Source of the DNA: Pseudobdellovibrionaceae bacterium
GTDB taxonomy: Bacteria > Bdellovibrionota > Bdellovibrionia > Bdellovibrionales > JAMPXM01
Direction of reading: 5' to 3'
NCBI GenBank assembly: GCA_022843085.1
Contig: JALHOI010000025.1
Location: 542 to 14,531 of the forward strand
DNA: 13,990 nucleotides
How positions within the stretch are numbered: the stretch's first letter is position 1; each line of letters starts with the position of its first letter. The notes beneath the pieces are model-generated. The model saw only the letters and a list, made by a program, of their open reading frames with translations, was not told where the DNA came from and ran no database searches. This document shows positions 1-5,980 of this stretch, in pieces. Position numbers and translations under genes: made by a program.

Positions 1-17
1 TGATTGAGATCTGTCAT
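1..17 (-). CDS. gatA: Start of GatA, Asp/Glu-tRNA amidotransferase subunit A (partial, cut by window edge)
   Basis: Only the first five complete codons are present (reads M-T-D-L-N). The ATG at 17-15 is preceded by a good ribosome binding site (AAAAGGA on the minus strand, 27-33) with a 9-nt spacer. It lies 57 nt downstream of the gatC stop on the same strand, where gatA normally sits in a gatCA(B) operon. The identity as gatA, the amidase subunit that releases ammonia from glutamine, is inferred from that position, because five residues cannot identify a protein. Confidence 0.6.
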
Positions 18-74
18 AAATCGCTATCCTTTTCGTAGGATGAGTTTTCAGTCGTGGGGTCGCTGATAGATGCT

Positions 75-377
75 TTAAACAACCGGTGGAACTTTAAAAA
101 GATTGCCCGATCGCGCCGGCGCATTAACGAGAAAAGATTCGATGTCAGAAGTTTTTACGGCAATATCTTCGCGCAATCGAACAGAAAGGTCGGTCGGCGT
201 AATCAGCGGTTCGATGCCCGTGGTGTCGACCGCCTGCAGCTGTTCGAAGTTTTCAAGCACTGCTGCAAGCTGGCCTGCGTACTCGGTAACTTCCGATTCC
301 GTCAGCTCAAGCCGAGACAACATGGCAACTTTGCGAACCGCATCGAGATCTAGAGACTTGATGGCCTTTGATTTCAT
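75..377 (-). CDS. gatC: GatC, Asp-tRNA(Asn)/Glu-tRNA(Gln) amidotransferase subunit C
   Basis: This is the small structural subunit of the GatCAB complex, which converts misacylated Glu-tRNA(Gln) and Asp-tRNA(Asn) to Gln-tRNA and Asn-tRNA in the cytoplasm. GatC stabilises GatA and tethers it to GatB. The 100-residue product has the family's usual length and layout: an N-terminal helix with VAMLSRLELTESEV (about residues 17-30), a second helix with QLAAVLENFEQL, the T-G-I-E-P-L turn, the LREDI segment, and the C-terminal P-A-R-S-G-N-L-F-K-V-P tail. The reading frame stays open upstream to 485, but that extension is not GatC-like and would overlap the ligA region, so the ATG at 377 is chosen. 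Its ribosome binding site is weak. gatA follows 57 nt downstream. The gene is divergent from ligA. Confidence 0.95.
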   Translation of the reverse strand: MKSKAIKSLDLDAVRKVAMLSRLELTESEVTEYAGQLAAVLENFEQLQAVDTTGIEPLITPTDLSVRLREDIAVKTSDIESFLVNAPARSGNLFKVPPVV

Positions 378-514
378 AGTGCCTGGTGTACCGGACGAAG
401 TGAAGAATGTCCACGCAAGCCAATGGAAACCAACAGATAAACAAAGAAATTTGGCCTTTGCGGAACGCAACAGGTCACTTGGCAATTGAAATTTCCGATG
501 CGAGTATCAGTCGC

Positions 515-2647
515 ATGGCGAAGCGTTCGGAAGCAGATACTCCACTTGAGAAGATCGAAAAACTGCGAGCCCTCATCCGCCATCACGACTATCGCTATCA
601 TGTTCTCGACCGCCCCGAAATTTCGGACCGAGACTACGATTTATTGTTCAGCGAGCTGCTTGCAACAGAACAACAATTTCCAGACTTGATAAGTGACGAC
701 TCGCCATCTCAACGCGTCGGCGGTGCTACGCTAGAAGAGTTTTCGAAAATAGCACACCGTCAACCGATGCTTTCGCTTCAAAATAGTTATTCGGTTGAAG
801 ATATTGATGCCTTCGAAGAACGAGCGAGAAAAGAACTCAATAATCAGGCTCCAGAGGTGTTCGAATTTTTTTGTGAACCGAAGTTCGACGGTTTAGCCAT
901 CGAGCTTGTTTACGAGAACGGTCGCCTCGAAAAGGCGATTACCCGCGGTGATGGAACAGTCGGCGAGGAAGTCACTTCGAATGTTCGCACGATTCCCTCA
1001 GTGCCTTTGCTTTTGCGCGATGTCAACGAGACCGGTATTCCGAGGCTATACGAGGTGCGCGGCGAAATTGTTATGTTGAAAGCGGATTTTCAAGCGATCA
1101 ATGAATCACAACAAGAGGCCGGAGAAATGCCGTTCGCGAATCCTCGCAACGCGGCCGCAGGAACAATTCGGCAGCTTGATCCAAAAATTGCGGCCAGTCG
1201 CCCACTGCGTCTCTTCGTCTATGCGCCAGGAGCTATCGAAGGGATTAAGTTCAAATCGCAGGATGAGTTTGAAGGCAAAGCAAAGGACCTCGGTCTTCCG
1301 ATTGTCGGAGTTGCTCCTGCAAACGAAACGTTTGCTCAATTCGAAGATCGTTTAACTCGGCAGCTTAGCCGGGCCGACAAAGGACCTCTCCATCGGCTTG
1401 GCCTGGCTCGCGTATCGAGGGGTGCAGAAGAGGCGAAGCAGTACTACGCGTTCATACAGAAAGTTCGCGCTAAGCTGCCCTTTGACATCGACGGTGTCGT
1501 GATCAAGGTGAATGATTTTCGACTTCAAGAGGATCTCGGGTTTGTTGCGCGTAGTCCGCGCTGGGCGACTGCTGCGAAGTTTCCGCCCGAGCAGGCGGAA
1601 ACAGTTCTTGAAAGAATCGAAATTCAGGTTGGGCGAACCGGCGCTTTGACGCCGGTCGGGGTCATGAGGCCCGTCAAGGTTGGTGGTGTCACCATTACCA
1701 ACGCAACCCTGCACAACCAAGCCGAGATCGACCGCAAAGATGTTCGCGTTGGAGATACCGTTGTCATCCAGCGCGCCGGCGACGTGATCCCTGAAATTGT
1801 CCGCGTCGTCGAGGCCAAAAGGTTAAAGAGTTCAAAGCCTTTTCTAATTCCTCCCTTCTGTCCCGTCTGCGGCGCCCCTTCCGAAAAGCCAGATGATGAG
1901 GCCGTTCTTCGCTGCGTAAATCTAACGTGCCCCGCGGTTCTTAAGGGCTCGCTCAAGCATTTTGTCGCACGTCGTGCGATGAATATCGAAGGGCTGGGAG
2001 ACAAGCTGATCGACACTTTCGTCGATGCGGGATTTTTGAAGCGACCGTCAGACCTCTATACCCTCACAACCGAGAAAATCTTAAGTCTAGAGCGGCAAGG
2101 CGAAAAGTCGGCACAGAACCTCGTCGCAAGCATCGAAGCTTCAAAACAATCGACGCTTGCTCGAGTCATTTTTGCCTTGGGAATTCGGCACGTCGGAGAA
2201 ACTACGGCGAAAGCATTGGCCAGCTACTTCGGCAGTCCCGATGAATTTCTGGGCGCGACAGAAGACCGCCTAATTGCGGTGCCAGATGTCGGCGCAACAA
2301 TGGCCGTGTCGATTTCGCAGGCGCTTGAGCGCGGCGATGTAAAGGCCGAATTCGCGCGACTTCAGGAACTTGGTGTCATCATTGAAGAGTCAAAAAAGAA
2401 AGCCACCTCAGGCAGTCTCGGCGGCAAAAAATATGTCATCACCGGCACGCTTCCGATGGGTCGCGACGAGGTCAAAGATCTCATCGAAGCCAACGGCGGT
2501 TTCGTTTTAAGTAGCGTTAGTAAGAAGACCGACTTCCTTCTCGCCGGCGAAGACGCAGGTTCGAAAGTTCAAAAGGCTGCTGACCTCGGTGTCGCTGTCA
2601 TCGACTGGTCTGTCTTTCAAACTCAAATCGCTGAAGCCGGAGACTAG
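515..2647 (+). CDS. ligA: NAD-dependent DNA ligase LigA
   Basis: The essential bacterial replicative ligase seals 3'-OH/5'-phosphate nicks using NAD+ as the AMP donor. The 710-residue product shows the full domain order: domain Ia with H-D-Y-R-Y-H-V (about 24-30) and the P-E-I-S-D-x-D-Y-D motif, adenylation domain with catalytic Lys123 in KFDG (123-126), R-G-D-G-T-V-G, IDGVVIK (325-331), OB domain with VGRTGALTPVG, a Cys4 zinc finger (C449, C452, C467, C472), helix-hairpin-helix repeats (about 490-605) and a C-terminal BRCT domain (about 634-710). By hand comparison with E. coli LigA there is a roughly 30-residue insertion around residues 275-305, before IDGVVIK. The frame is open back to an ATG at 407, but those 36 residues do not look like LigA. 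The ATG at 515 is chosen on homology, although no good Shine-Dalgarno precedes it. Confidence 0.96.
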   Translation: MAKRSEADTPLEKIEKLRALIRHHDYRYHVLDRPEISDRDYDLLFSELLATEQQFPDLISDDSPSQRVGGATLEEFSKIAHRQPMLSLQNSYSVEDIDAFEERARKELNNQAPEVFEFFCEPKFDGLAIELVYENGRLEKAITRGDGTVGEEVTSNVRTIPSVPLLLRDVNETGIPRLYEVRGEIVMLKADFQAINESQQEAGEMPFANPRNAAAGTIRQLDPKIAASRPLRLFVYAPGAIEGIKFKSQDEFEGKAKDLGLPIVGVAPANETFAQFEDRLTRQLSRADKGPLHRLGLARVSRGAEEAKQYYAFIQKVRAKLPFDIDGVVIKVNDFRLQEDLGFVARSPRWATAAKFPPEQAETVLERIEIQVGRTGALTPVGVMRPVKVGGVTITNATLHNQAEIDRKDVRVGDTVVIQRAGDVIPEIVRVVEAKRLKSSKPFLIPPFCPVCGAPSEKPDDEAVLRCVNLTCPAVLKGSLKHFVARRAMNIEGLGDKLIDTFVDAGFLKRPSDLYTLTTEKILSLERQGEKSAQNLVASIEASKQSTLARVIFALGIRHVGETTAKALASYFGSPDEFLGATEDRLIAVPDVGATMAVSISQALERGDVKAEFARLQELGVIIEESKKKATSGSLGGKKYVITGTLPMGRDEVKDLIEANGGFVLSSVSKKTDFLLAGEDAGSKVQKAADLGVAVIDWSVFQTQIAEAGD

Positions 2648-2697
2648 CAAATTTCGATACCGGCGGCGGCTGTACTCTTGAATGCAACTTCAGGATT
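2648..2697. other. Convergent intergenic gap between ligA and the secreted-protein gene
   Basis: Two genes end tail to tail here, 50 nt apart. I see only a weak 4-bp hairpin (TGAA/TTCA around 2680) and T-rich sequence inside the neighbouring gene. There is no convincing intrinsic terminator and no small gene. Confidence 0.4.
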
Positions 2698-3414
2698 TTA
2701 ATTTTGCCATTTCCACAAAATACATTCGGCGTATCGAAAGTAATCAAAGCGTTTTCTTGTTTCGACGTCGGTCGATGTATTCTTCCAGTTGGCGCCTGAA
2801 ACGAAATCGGCGGGAATTAAAAGGTTCACCGCCGTCACAATTTCGGGAGTTTCTACACACCGCTCACGGCCCCAGTTGTTAAGCCCACACGTGCGGCCGC
2901 CCTCCGAAACGACTTGAAGCTGTGCTAGTGCAAATGGAATAACGAGGTTGTCCGAGAGATCGAGGTCTTTGAAGTCGGTGTCAACGCGCGCTGACAACTC
3001 TCCGTAGTAACTCTCAAAATCGAGCGTCAGATTGCGCGATTCAGTCGAGCCGTCGTCGAGGATTTCATCGAATTCTAATTCAGTTGTGAAATCTGGTTGC
3101 CAAGATTTTGTGACTATCGTTTTCGAACCCGACCTCGAGCGTTTGTCGAAGCTCGAAGTTCGATCAAATACCGTTTTCGTCGTGGTCGCAGCACTTTCAA
3201 TATTCGACAATTCGGGGAACATCCCGTTCATCGCCTCTTCGTACAGACAACTGGTGATAATCTCTTTAACGACTTCAGTGTTTGCAGCTTTGGTAATATC
3301 AAGGGGGATGACTGCACCGGGCCCGATTCGCCCGTCCGCTAAAGCTTGCGATGAAAGCAGCACACATAGAAAAGTCGAAACAGCGACCGCGCTAAGTTGA
3401 AGAAATCGATCCAT
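2698..3414 (-). CDS. Secreted (periplasmic) protein of unknown function
   Basis: I do not recognise this 238-residue protein. It starts with a clear Sec signal peptide: short basic n-region (M-D-R), hydrophobic core (about residues 7-22) and an S-Q-A-L-A cleavage site after residue 26, so the mature chain begins D-G-R-I-G-P-G. The mature part has four cysteines (C56, C176, C186, C231), enough for two disulfides, and is rich in acidic, Ser and Thr residues in its middle (about 80-150). There is no lipobox and no transmembrane segment beyond the signal. The ATG at 3414 is chosen because GGAGA (minus strand, 3421-3425) lies 6 nt upstream and the signal peptide starts there. The frame runs on to 3675, but that extension overlaps the histone gene and looks non-coding. 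The terminator at 3505-3536 separates it from the histone gene, so it needs its own promoter in about 3415-3504, which I could not assign. Confidence 0.82.
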   Translation of the reverse strand: MDRFLQLSAVAVSTFLCVLLSSQALADGRIGPGAVIPLDITKAANTEVVKEIITSCLYEEAMNGMFPELSNIESAATTTKTVFDRTSSFDKRSRSGSKTIVTKSWQPDFTTELEFDEILDDGSTESRNLTLDFESYYGELSARVDTDFKDLDLSDNLVIPFALAQLQVVSEGGRTCGLNNWGRERCVETPEIVTAVNLLIPADFVSGANWKNTSTDVETRKRFDYFRYAECILWKWQN

Positions 3415-3504
3415 CGAAAATCTCCAGATAAAATTGCATTGGTACAAACAAAGCTTCAGCGAGAAAGCATCGGGCCTTCGACGCTTGAACTTAAACAGAC
3501 GCGT

Positions 3505-3536
3505 AAAAACACTCGACCGGACAAAGCCGATCGAAT
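3505..3536 (-). terminator. Rho-independent terminator of the histone gene
   Basis: On the minus strand a stem of 10 bp (two of them G-U) forms between ATTCGATCGG (3536-3527) and CCGGTCGAGT (3520-3511) around a 6-nt loop. A run of five T (3509-3505) follows after one nucleotide. It begins 29 nt past the histone stop codon. Hairpin plus U-tract in the correct orientation is the standard intrinsic terminator layout. It makes the histone gene the 3' end of its transcript. Confidence 0.75.
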
Positions 3537-3565
3537 CAACCAAATCGGTCGCCTTCAAATTTCCA

Positions 3566-3760
3566 CTACAGGTGGTCGATAACGATATCGCGAGCCATGA
3601 CAGTCTTACGACCATCGGCTTTCGCGCTCTCGATACCTTTTTGGCAAAGACGCTCGATTGCTTTCGACAATACATCGACCGTCTCGCTCGATGTGTTGCA
3701 GTCGCCTTTTTCTTTGATCAGCTTCTTAACTTTGCTCGTAACTACGAGAACATCCGCCAT
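3566..3760 (-). CDS. Bacterial single-fold histone (Bdellovibrio Bd0055 type)
   Basis: A 64-residue protein that is one histone fold and little else. Helix 1 is about residues 8-18 (TSKVKKLIKEK), loop 1 about 19-23, helix 2 about 24-48, and loop 2 plus helix 3 carry GRKTVMARDIVI (50-61). The R51-K52-T53-V54 loop and D58 match the R-K-T loop and the Arg/Asp pair of archaeal HMfB (R52, T54, D59) and resemble the same region of H4. The protein has 12 Lys/Arg against 10 Asp/Glu. Histones of this kind are known from Bdellovibrio bacteriovorus, where Bd0055 is an abundant nucleoid protein that binds DNA as a dimer; a similar role here is inferred. Helix 3 stops about four residues sooner than in HMfB. 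Two cysteines (C21, C39) are present. The start is supported by GAGGAG (3769-3774) with an 8-nt spacer. A terminator follows and a candidate promoter precedes, so it looks monocistronic. It is downstream of tatC on the same strand, with 132 nt between. Confidence 0.92.
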   Translation of the reverse strand: MADVLVVTSKVKKLIKEKGDCNTSSETVDVLSKAIERLCQKGIESAKADGRKTVMARDIVIDHL

Positions 3761-3768
3761 GACGATGA

Positions 3769-3774
3769 CTCCTC
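3769..3774 (-). promoter_or_regulatory. Strong ribosome binding site of the histone gene
   Basis: GAGGAG on the minus strand, 8 nt before the histone ATG. It is one of the best Shine-Dalgarno matches in the window and fits a highly translated protein. Confidence 0.75.
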
Positions 3775-3835
3775 AAATATCCAGTGAACTAAGACCGTTT
3801 AGCCGCTTCCGACAATCGGTTGCCAGACCAATTCG

Positions 3836-3865
3836 ATCCTAGTCGAGCTTAAAAGCGAGATTCAA
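3836..3865 (-). promoter_or_regulatory. Candidate sigma-70 promoter for the histone gene
   Basis: On the minus strand TTGAAT (3865-3860, 4 of 6 consensus bases) is followed after 18 nt by TAGGAT (3841-3836, 4 of 6). It lies in the 132-nt gap between tatC and the histone gene and would give a leader of roughly 65-70 nt. The match is modest and 18 nt is slightly long, so this is a candidate only. Confidence 0.35.
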
Positions 3866-3892
3866 GGCCCAAAGGCTCGTGCGTCGCATTAT

Positions 3893-4660
3893 TTAGGGTT
3901 GTTGAGTGGGAAGGCCGCTCGCAGTCCGGCGCTGGCGCTCGACGACCTGCACAACGAGAATTGAAATCTCATACAGAATTGTAAGCGGAACGAGAAGCAT
4001 CATCATACTCAGAATATCGGGCGGGGTAATGACAGCCGCTATCGTGGCCATGCCGACAATCGCGTAACGACGTTTTTCTCGCAACGTCTTGCTCGAAACA
4101 ATACCGAGTACACCAAGAATTACCAGAACCAGCGGCAGCTCGAACGAAGCTCCGAAGACGAGAATCATTGTCGCAAAAAATGAAAGGTACTCTGTGATCG
4201 TGATGAGCGGCTTATCGACGCTTCCGCCAAAATTGAACAGAAACTCGAACGCCATCGGTAAAACAAGAAAGTAGGCAAACGAGCAGCCCATCAAAAACAA
4301 ACCGATGCCGGATGTGACAAAGGCTGCAGAATACTTTTTTTCGTGCGCGTAAAGGCCTGGAGCAACGAATCTCCAAAGTTGGTAGATCCAAATAGGACAC
4401 GCAAGAATGACTCCGCAAACGACGGAAAGCTTCATGTGAGCAAGAAACTTATCCATGGGATTTGTGAAGACGAGACCGCCACCAGGCAAATGATGTGAAA
4501 TTGGATGGCGCACAATCGTAAAAAGCTGTTCTGAAAATGCGAGGCAAAATGCTGTCGTAAACGCGATCGCCCATGCCGCTTTGACCAATCGGTCGCGCAA
4601 TTCTGTGAGGTGATCGACCAAAGTAAAATCGTCACCAGGTCGCGGACCGAGCGCCGTCAC
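3893..4660 (-). CDS. tatC: TatC, twin-arginine translocase receptor subunit
   Basis: This polytopic inner-membrane protein binds twin-arginine signal peptides together with TatB and nucleates TatA for export of folded proteins. The 255-residue product has the usual length and hallmarks: the cytoplasmic N-terminal HLTELRDRL (17-25, with E20 and R22), an F-V-A-P-G-L-Y-A-H-E-K-K segment with the conserved Glu (E107), F-E-L-P in the fourth helix (E174), the T-P-P-D loop (212-215), and six hydrophobic segments. The start codon is GTG at 4660-4658, overlapping the tatB stop as GTGA, with GGAGA 7 nt upstream (4668-4672). This indicates translational coupling to tatB. The C-terminal tail is Gln/Pro-rich and short. 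Confidence 0.96.
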   Translation of the reverse strand: MTALGPRPGDDFTLVDHLTELRDRLVKAAWAIAFTTAFCLAFSEQLFTIVRHPISHHLPGGGLVFTNPMDKFLAHMKLSVVCGVILACPIWIYQLWRFVAPGLYAHEKKYSAAFVTSGIGLFLMGCSFAYFLVLPMAFEFLFNFGGSVDKPLITITEYLSFFATMILVFGASFELPLVLVILGVLGIVSSKTLREKRRYAIVGMATIAAVITPPDILSMMMLLVPLTILYEISILVVQVVERQRRTASGLPTQQP

Positions 4661-5193
4661 GTTGAGTCTCCGGCTGACGGCTTCACAGGCCGCGGAATAA
4701 CTTCGGGCTCAGGCGCTGGGCTTGACGCCGATTGCGCTGCGGGCTGCGCTGCTGACGGCCCCGCCGGGTCTGCCGAATCGGGTTCAGAGGCTGAGTCGTC
4801 AATCCAGCTGCCCGGATGCGGTGGTGGATCAACCACGATATTTGAGGGGTAGACTCTTTTGGGTACCGTCCCAGCAGGAAGTTGACCGTCGTTGCTCGCG
4901 ACCTGAACGTTGTCAGCGCTTTGCCCGTTCACGTTTTGCCCATTCACGCTTTGATTGATGCTATCGGTGACGTCGGCAAGGTCGTTCGTGAGATCGCTTG
5001 TGACTTTGCGAATCGCTTTGTCAGTTTCTTCGCGTGCGTTTGCAACGGTCGAAGTGACTTCGCCCATTGCTTTCTTTAACTCGTTAAGAACTTTACCGAC
5101 AGTTCGCGCGACCTCTGGAAGCTGCTTCGGGCCAATCGCAATCAATGCGATCGCCGCGAGCAAAATCATTTCTCCGAGGCCGATGTCGAACAT
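4657..5193 (-). CDS. tatB: TatB, twin-arginine translocase subunit
   Basis: Partner of TatC in the signal-peptide receptor complex. The N-terminus reads M-F-D-I-G-L-G-E, with Glu8 inside the single membrane helix (about 5-20), then the G21-P22 hinge and an amphipathic helix Q-L-P-E-V-A-R-T-V-G. These match TatB rather than TatA. A charged helical segment (about 30-80) precedes a long low-complexity tail rich in Asn/Gln and then Ala/Pro/Ser/Glu (about 82-178). The tail contains a tandem V-N-G-Q-N-V-N-G-Q repeat. The ATG at 5193 is chosen because TatB proteins begin M-F-D-I-G and AGGTG lies just upstream. An in-frame ATG at 5205 would add four residues. tatC follows with a 4-nt overlap. No tatA is in the window. 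Confidence 0.92.
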   Translation of the reverse strand: MFDIGLGEMILLAAIALIAIGPKQLPEVARTVGKVLNELKKAMGEVTSTVANAREETDKAIRKVTSDLTNDLADVTDSINQSVNGQNVNGQSADNVQVASNDGQLPAGTVPKRVYPSNIVVDPPPHPGSWIDDSASEPDSADPAGPSAAQPAAQSASSPAPEPEVIPRPVKPSAGDST

Positions 5194-5226
5194 GACACCT
5201 AGCATAGACCCGGGAAGAGATGCGGA

Positions 5227-5883
5227 CTACTGTTTTGTCGGCTTTTTCAAATCGGACAGAGGGACTGCGATGAGGCCGCGTTCAAGAAGTCGCTCGCGGG
5301 CAAAATCCGAACCGGTCTTGGCATAGGTCTCGTAGAGACGCATGATATTCGCCTCGTCTTGTATTCGCGCCTGAGCTGAAATCGTCGCAAGAATCTCTGA
5401 GAACGCAATAAACTTGGCGGCGTATTCGCGGTAGACTTTGGCGGTCAAGTCTTCGCGACTGCTTTCGGCGAGAAGTCCATAAGCGCTGACACCCATTTCA
5501 GCATAGTAATCGACATCAACGATTTTCCGTTGAAGCGAGTCGCTGAAGAAACCGGTGATGTAGAGAGCGCGGTCCGCCATTTTCTTTAGCATCTCGGCTC
5601 GGACATTCGATTCTTCGCTCATTGCCTTCAAAAAGGTCTCGGCAAGCGTCGACCTTTTTCGCCGACCCAGATCGTCAACTTCATCGAATAAATTGCCGGC
5701 GGGAACATAGTACTCAAGAAGTTTCACGAGATAGGAACGCGCCGACGGAAACGTCTGAAATCGCCTTTCAACAAAGGCACTCTCGACGGCTTCATTGAAA
5801 AAATCGCCCGTCGATATGAGAAGTGAATCTGATCCGCTACCGTTATCGTTTTCCGCCATGCCCTCTTTATATTCTACTCGCAT
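5227..5883 (-). CDS. Conserved cytosolic protein of unknown function
   Basis: A soluble, mostly helical 218-residue protein without signal peptide or membrane helix. I recall similar proteins from Bdellovibrio and myxobacteria, sharing a block like R-A-L-Y-I-T-G-F-F-S-D-S-L (105-117) followed by V-D-V-D-Y-Y-A-E-M-G-V-S-A-Y-G (122-136). No function is known to me. The N-terminal part (27-60) is F-F-N-E-A-V-E-S-A-F and Y-L-V-K-L-L-E-Y-Y, and the C-terminal third (150-205) is helical and charged. There are no obvious catalytic motifs. It lies between the M16 gene (97 nt upstream) and tatB (33 nt downstream to its M-F-D-I-G start), so it is probably co-transcribed with tatBC. The start is uncertain. 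The ATG at 5883 has no clear ribosome binding site. The ATG at 5859, eight codons in, has AAAGAGGG almost touching it. Confidence 0.85.
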   Translation of the reverse strand: MRVEYKEGMAENDNGSGSDSLLISTGDFFNEAVESAFVERRFQTFPSARSYLVKLLEYYVPAGNLFDEVDDLGRRKRSTLAETFLKAMSEESNVRAEMLKKMADRALYITGFFSDSLQRKIVDVDYYAEMGVSAYGLLAESSREDLTAKVYREYAAKFIAFSEILATISAQARIQDEANIMRLYETYAKTGSDFARERLLERGLIAVPLSDLKKPTKQ

Positions 5884-5902
5884 TCTCGAAAAAGCGAGAT
5901 CT

Positions 5903-5971
5903 ACCTCGACGTTAGCCCGGCCTGTTTCACCGGGTTTTCACCTCGGCGTCTCATGCTGAGCCAGTCGAGGT
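5903..5971. other. Foldable inverted-repeat element (possible three-stem RNA or DNA structure)
   Basis: The 97-nt gap between the M16 gene and the next gene contains a perfect 8-bp inverted repeat, ACCTCGAC (5903-5910) and GTCGAGGT (5964-5971). It encloses two smaller hairpins: CCCGG/CCGGG (5916-5920 with 5930-5934, 9-nt loop) and CTCGGC/GCTGAG (5942-5947 with 5955-5960, 7-nt loop). The inner right hairpin pairs fully as plus-strand RNA (one G-U) but has an A-C mismatch on the minus strand, the direction of the flanking genes. There is no T-tract in the minus direction, so it is not a classic terminator. Confidence 0.45.
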
Positions 5972-5980
5972 CGGGTCAAC

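Noticed and set aside
407..514. N-terminal extension of ligA by 36 codons from an ATG at 407
   Set aside because: The extra residues are unlike LigA, which normally begins within a few residues of the first helix, and they would leave only 29 nt for the divergent gatC promoter. The lack of a good ribosome binding site at 515 keeps some doubt.
378..514. Promoters in the gatC-ligA divergent region
   Set aside because: TTGAAA at 486-491 and other partial matches lack a partner box at proper spacing. Promoters must exist, but I cannot place them.
3415..3675. Extension of the secreted-protein frame upstream to 3675, giving 325 residues
   Set aside because: It would overlap the histone gene on the same strand and run through its terminator. 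The signal peptide and GGAGA site place the start at 3414.
5903..5971. A tRNA or tRNA relic in the M16-downstream gap
   Set aside because: The outer 8-bp stem and inner hairpins looked cloverleaf-like, but there is no T-arm consensus, the middle loop has 9 nt, and the D-arm-like part does not fit.
5950..5979. Minus-strand promoter starting with TTGACC (5974-5979) for the unknown gene and tatBC
   Set aside because: The -35 match is good, but at 16-18 nt spacing only GCATGA or CATGAG is found, a poor -10 box.
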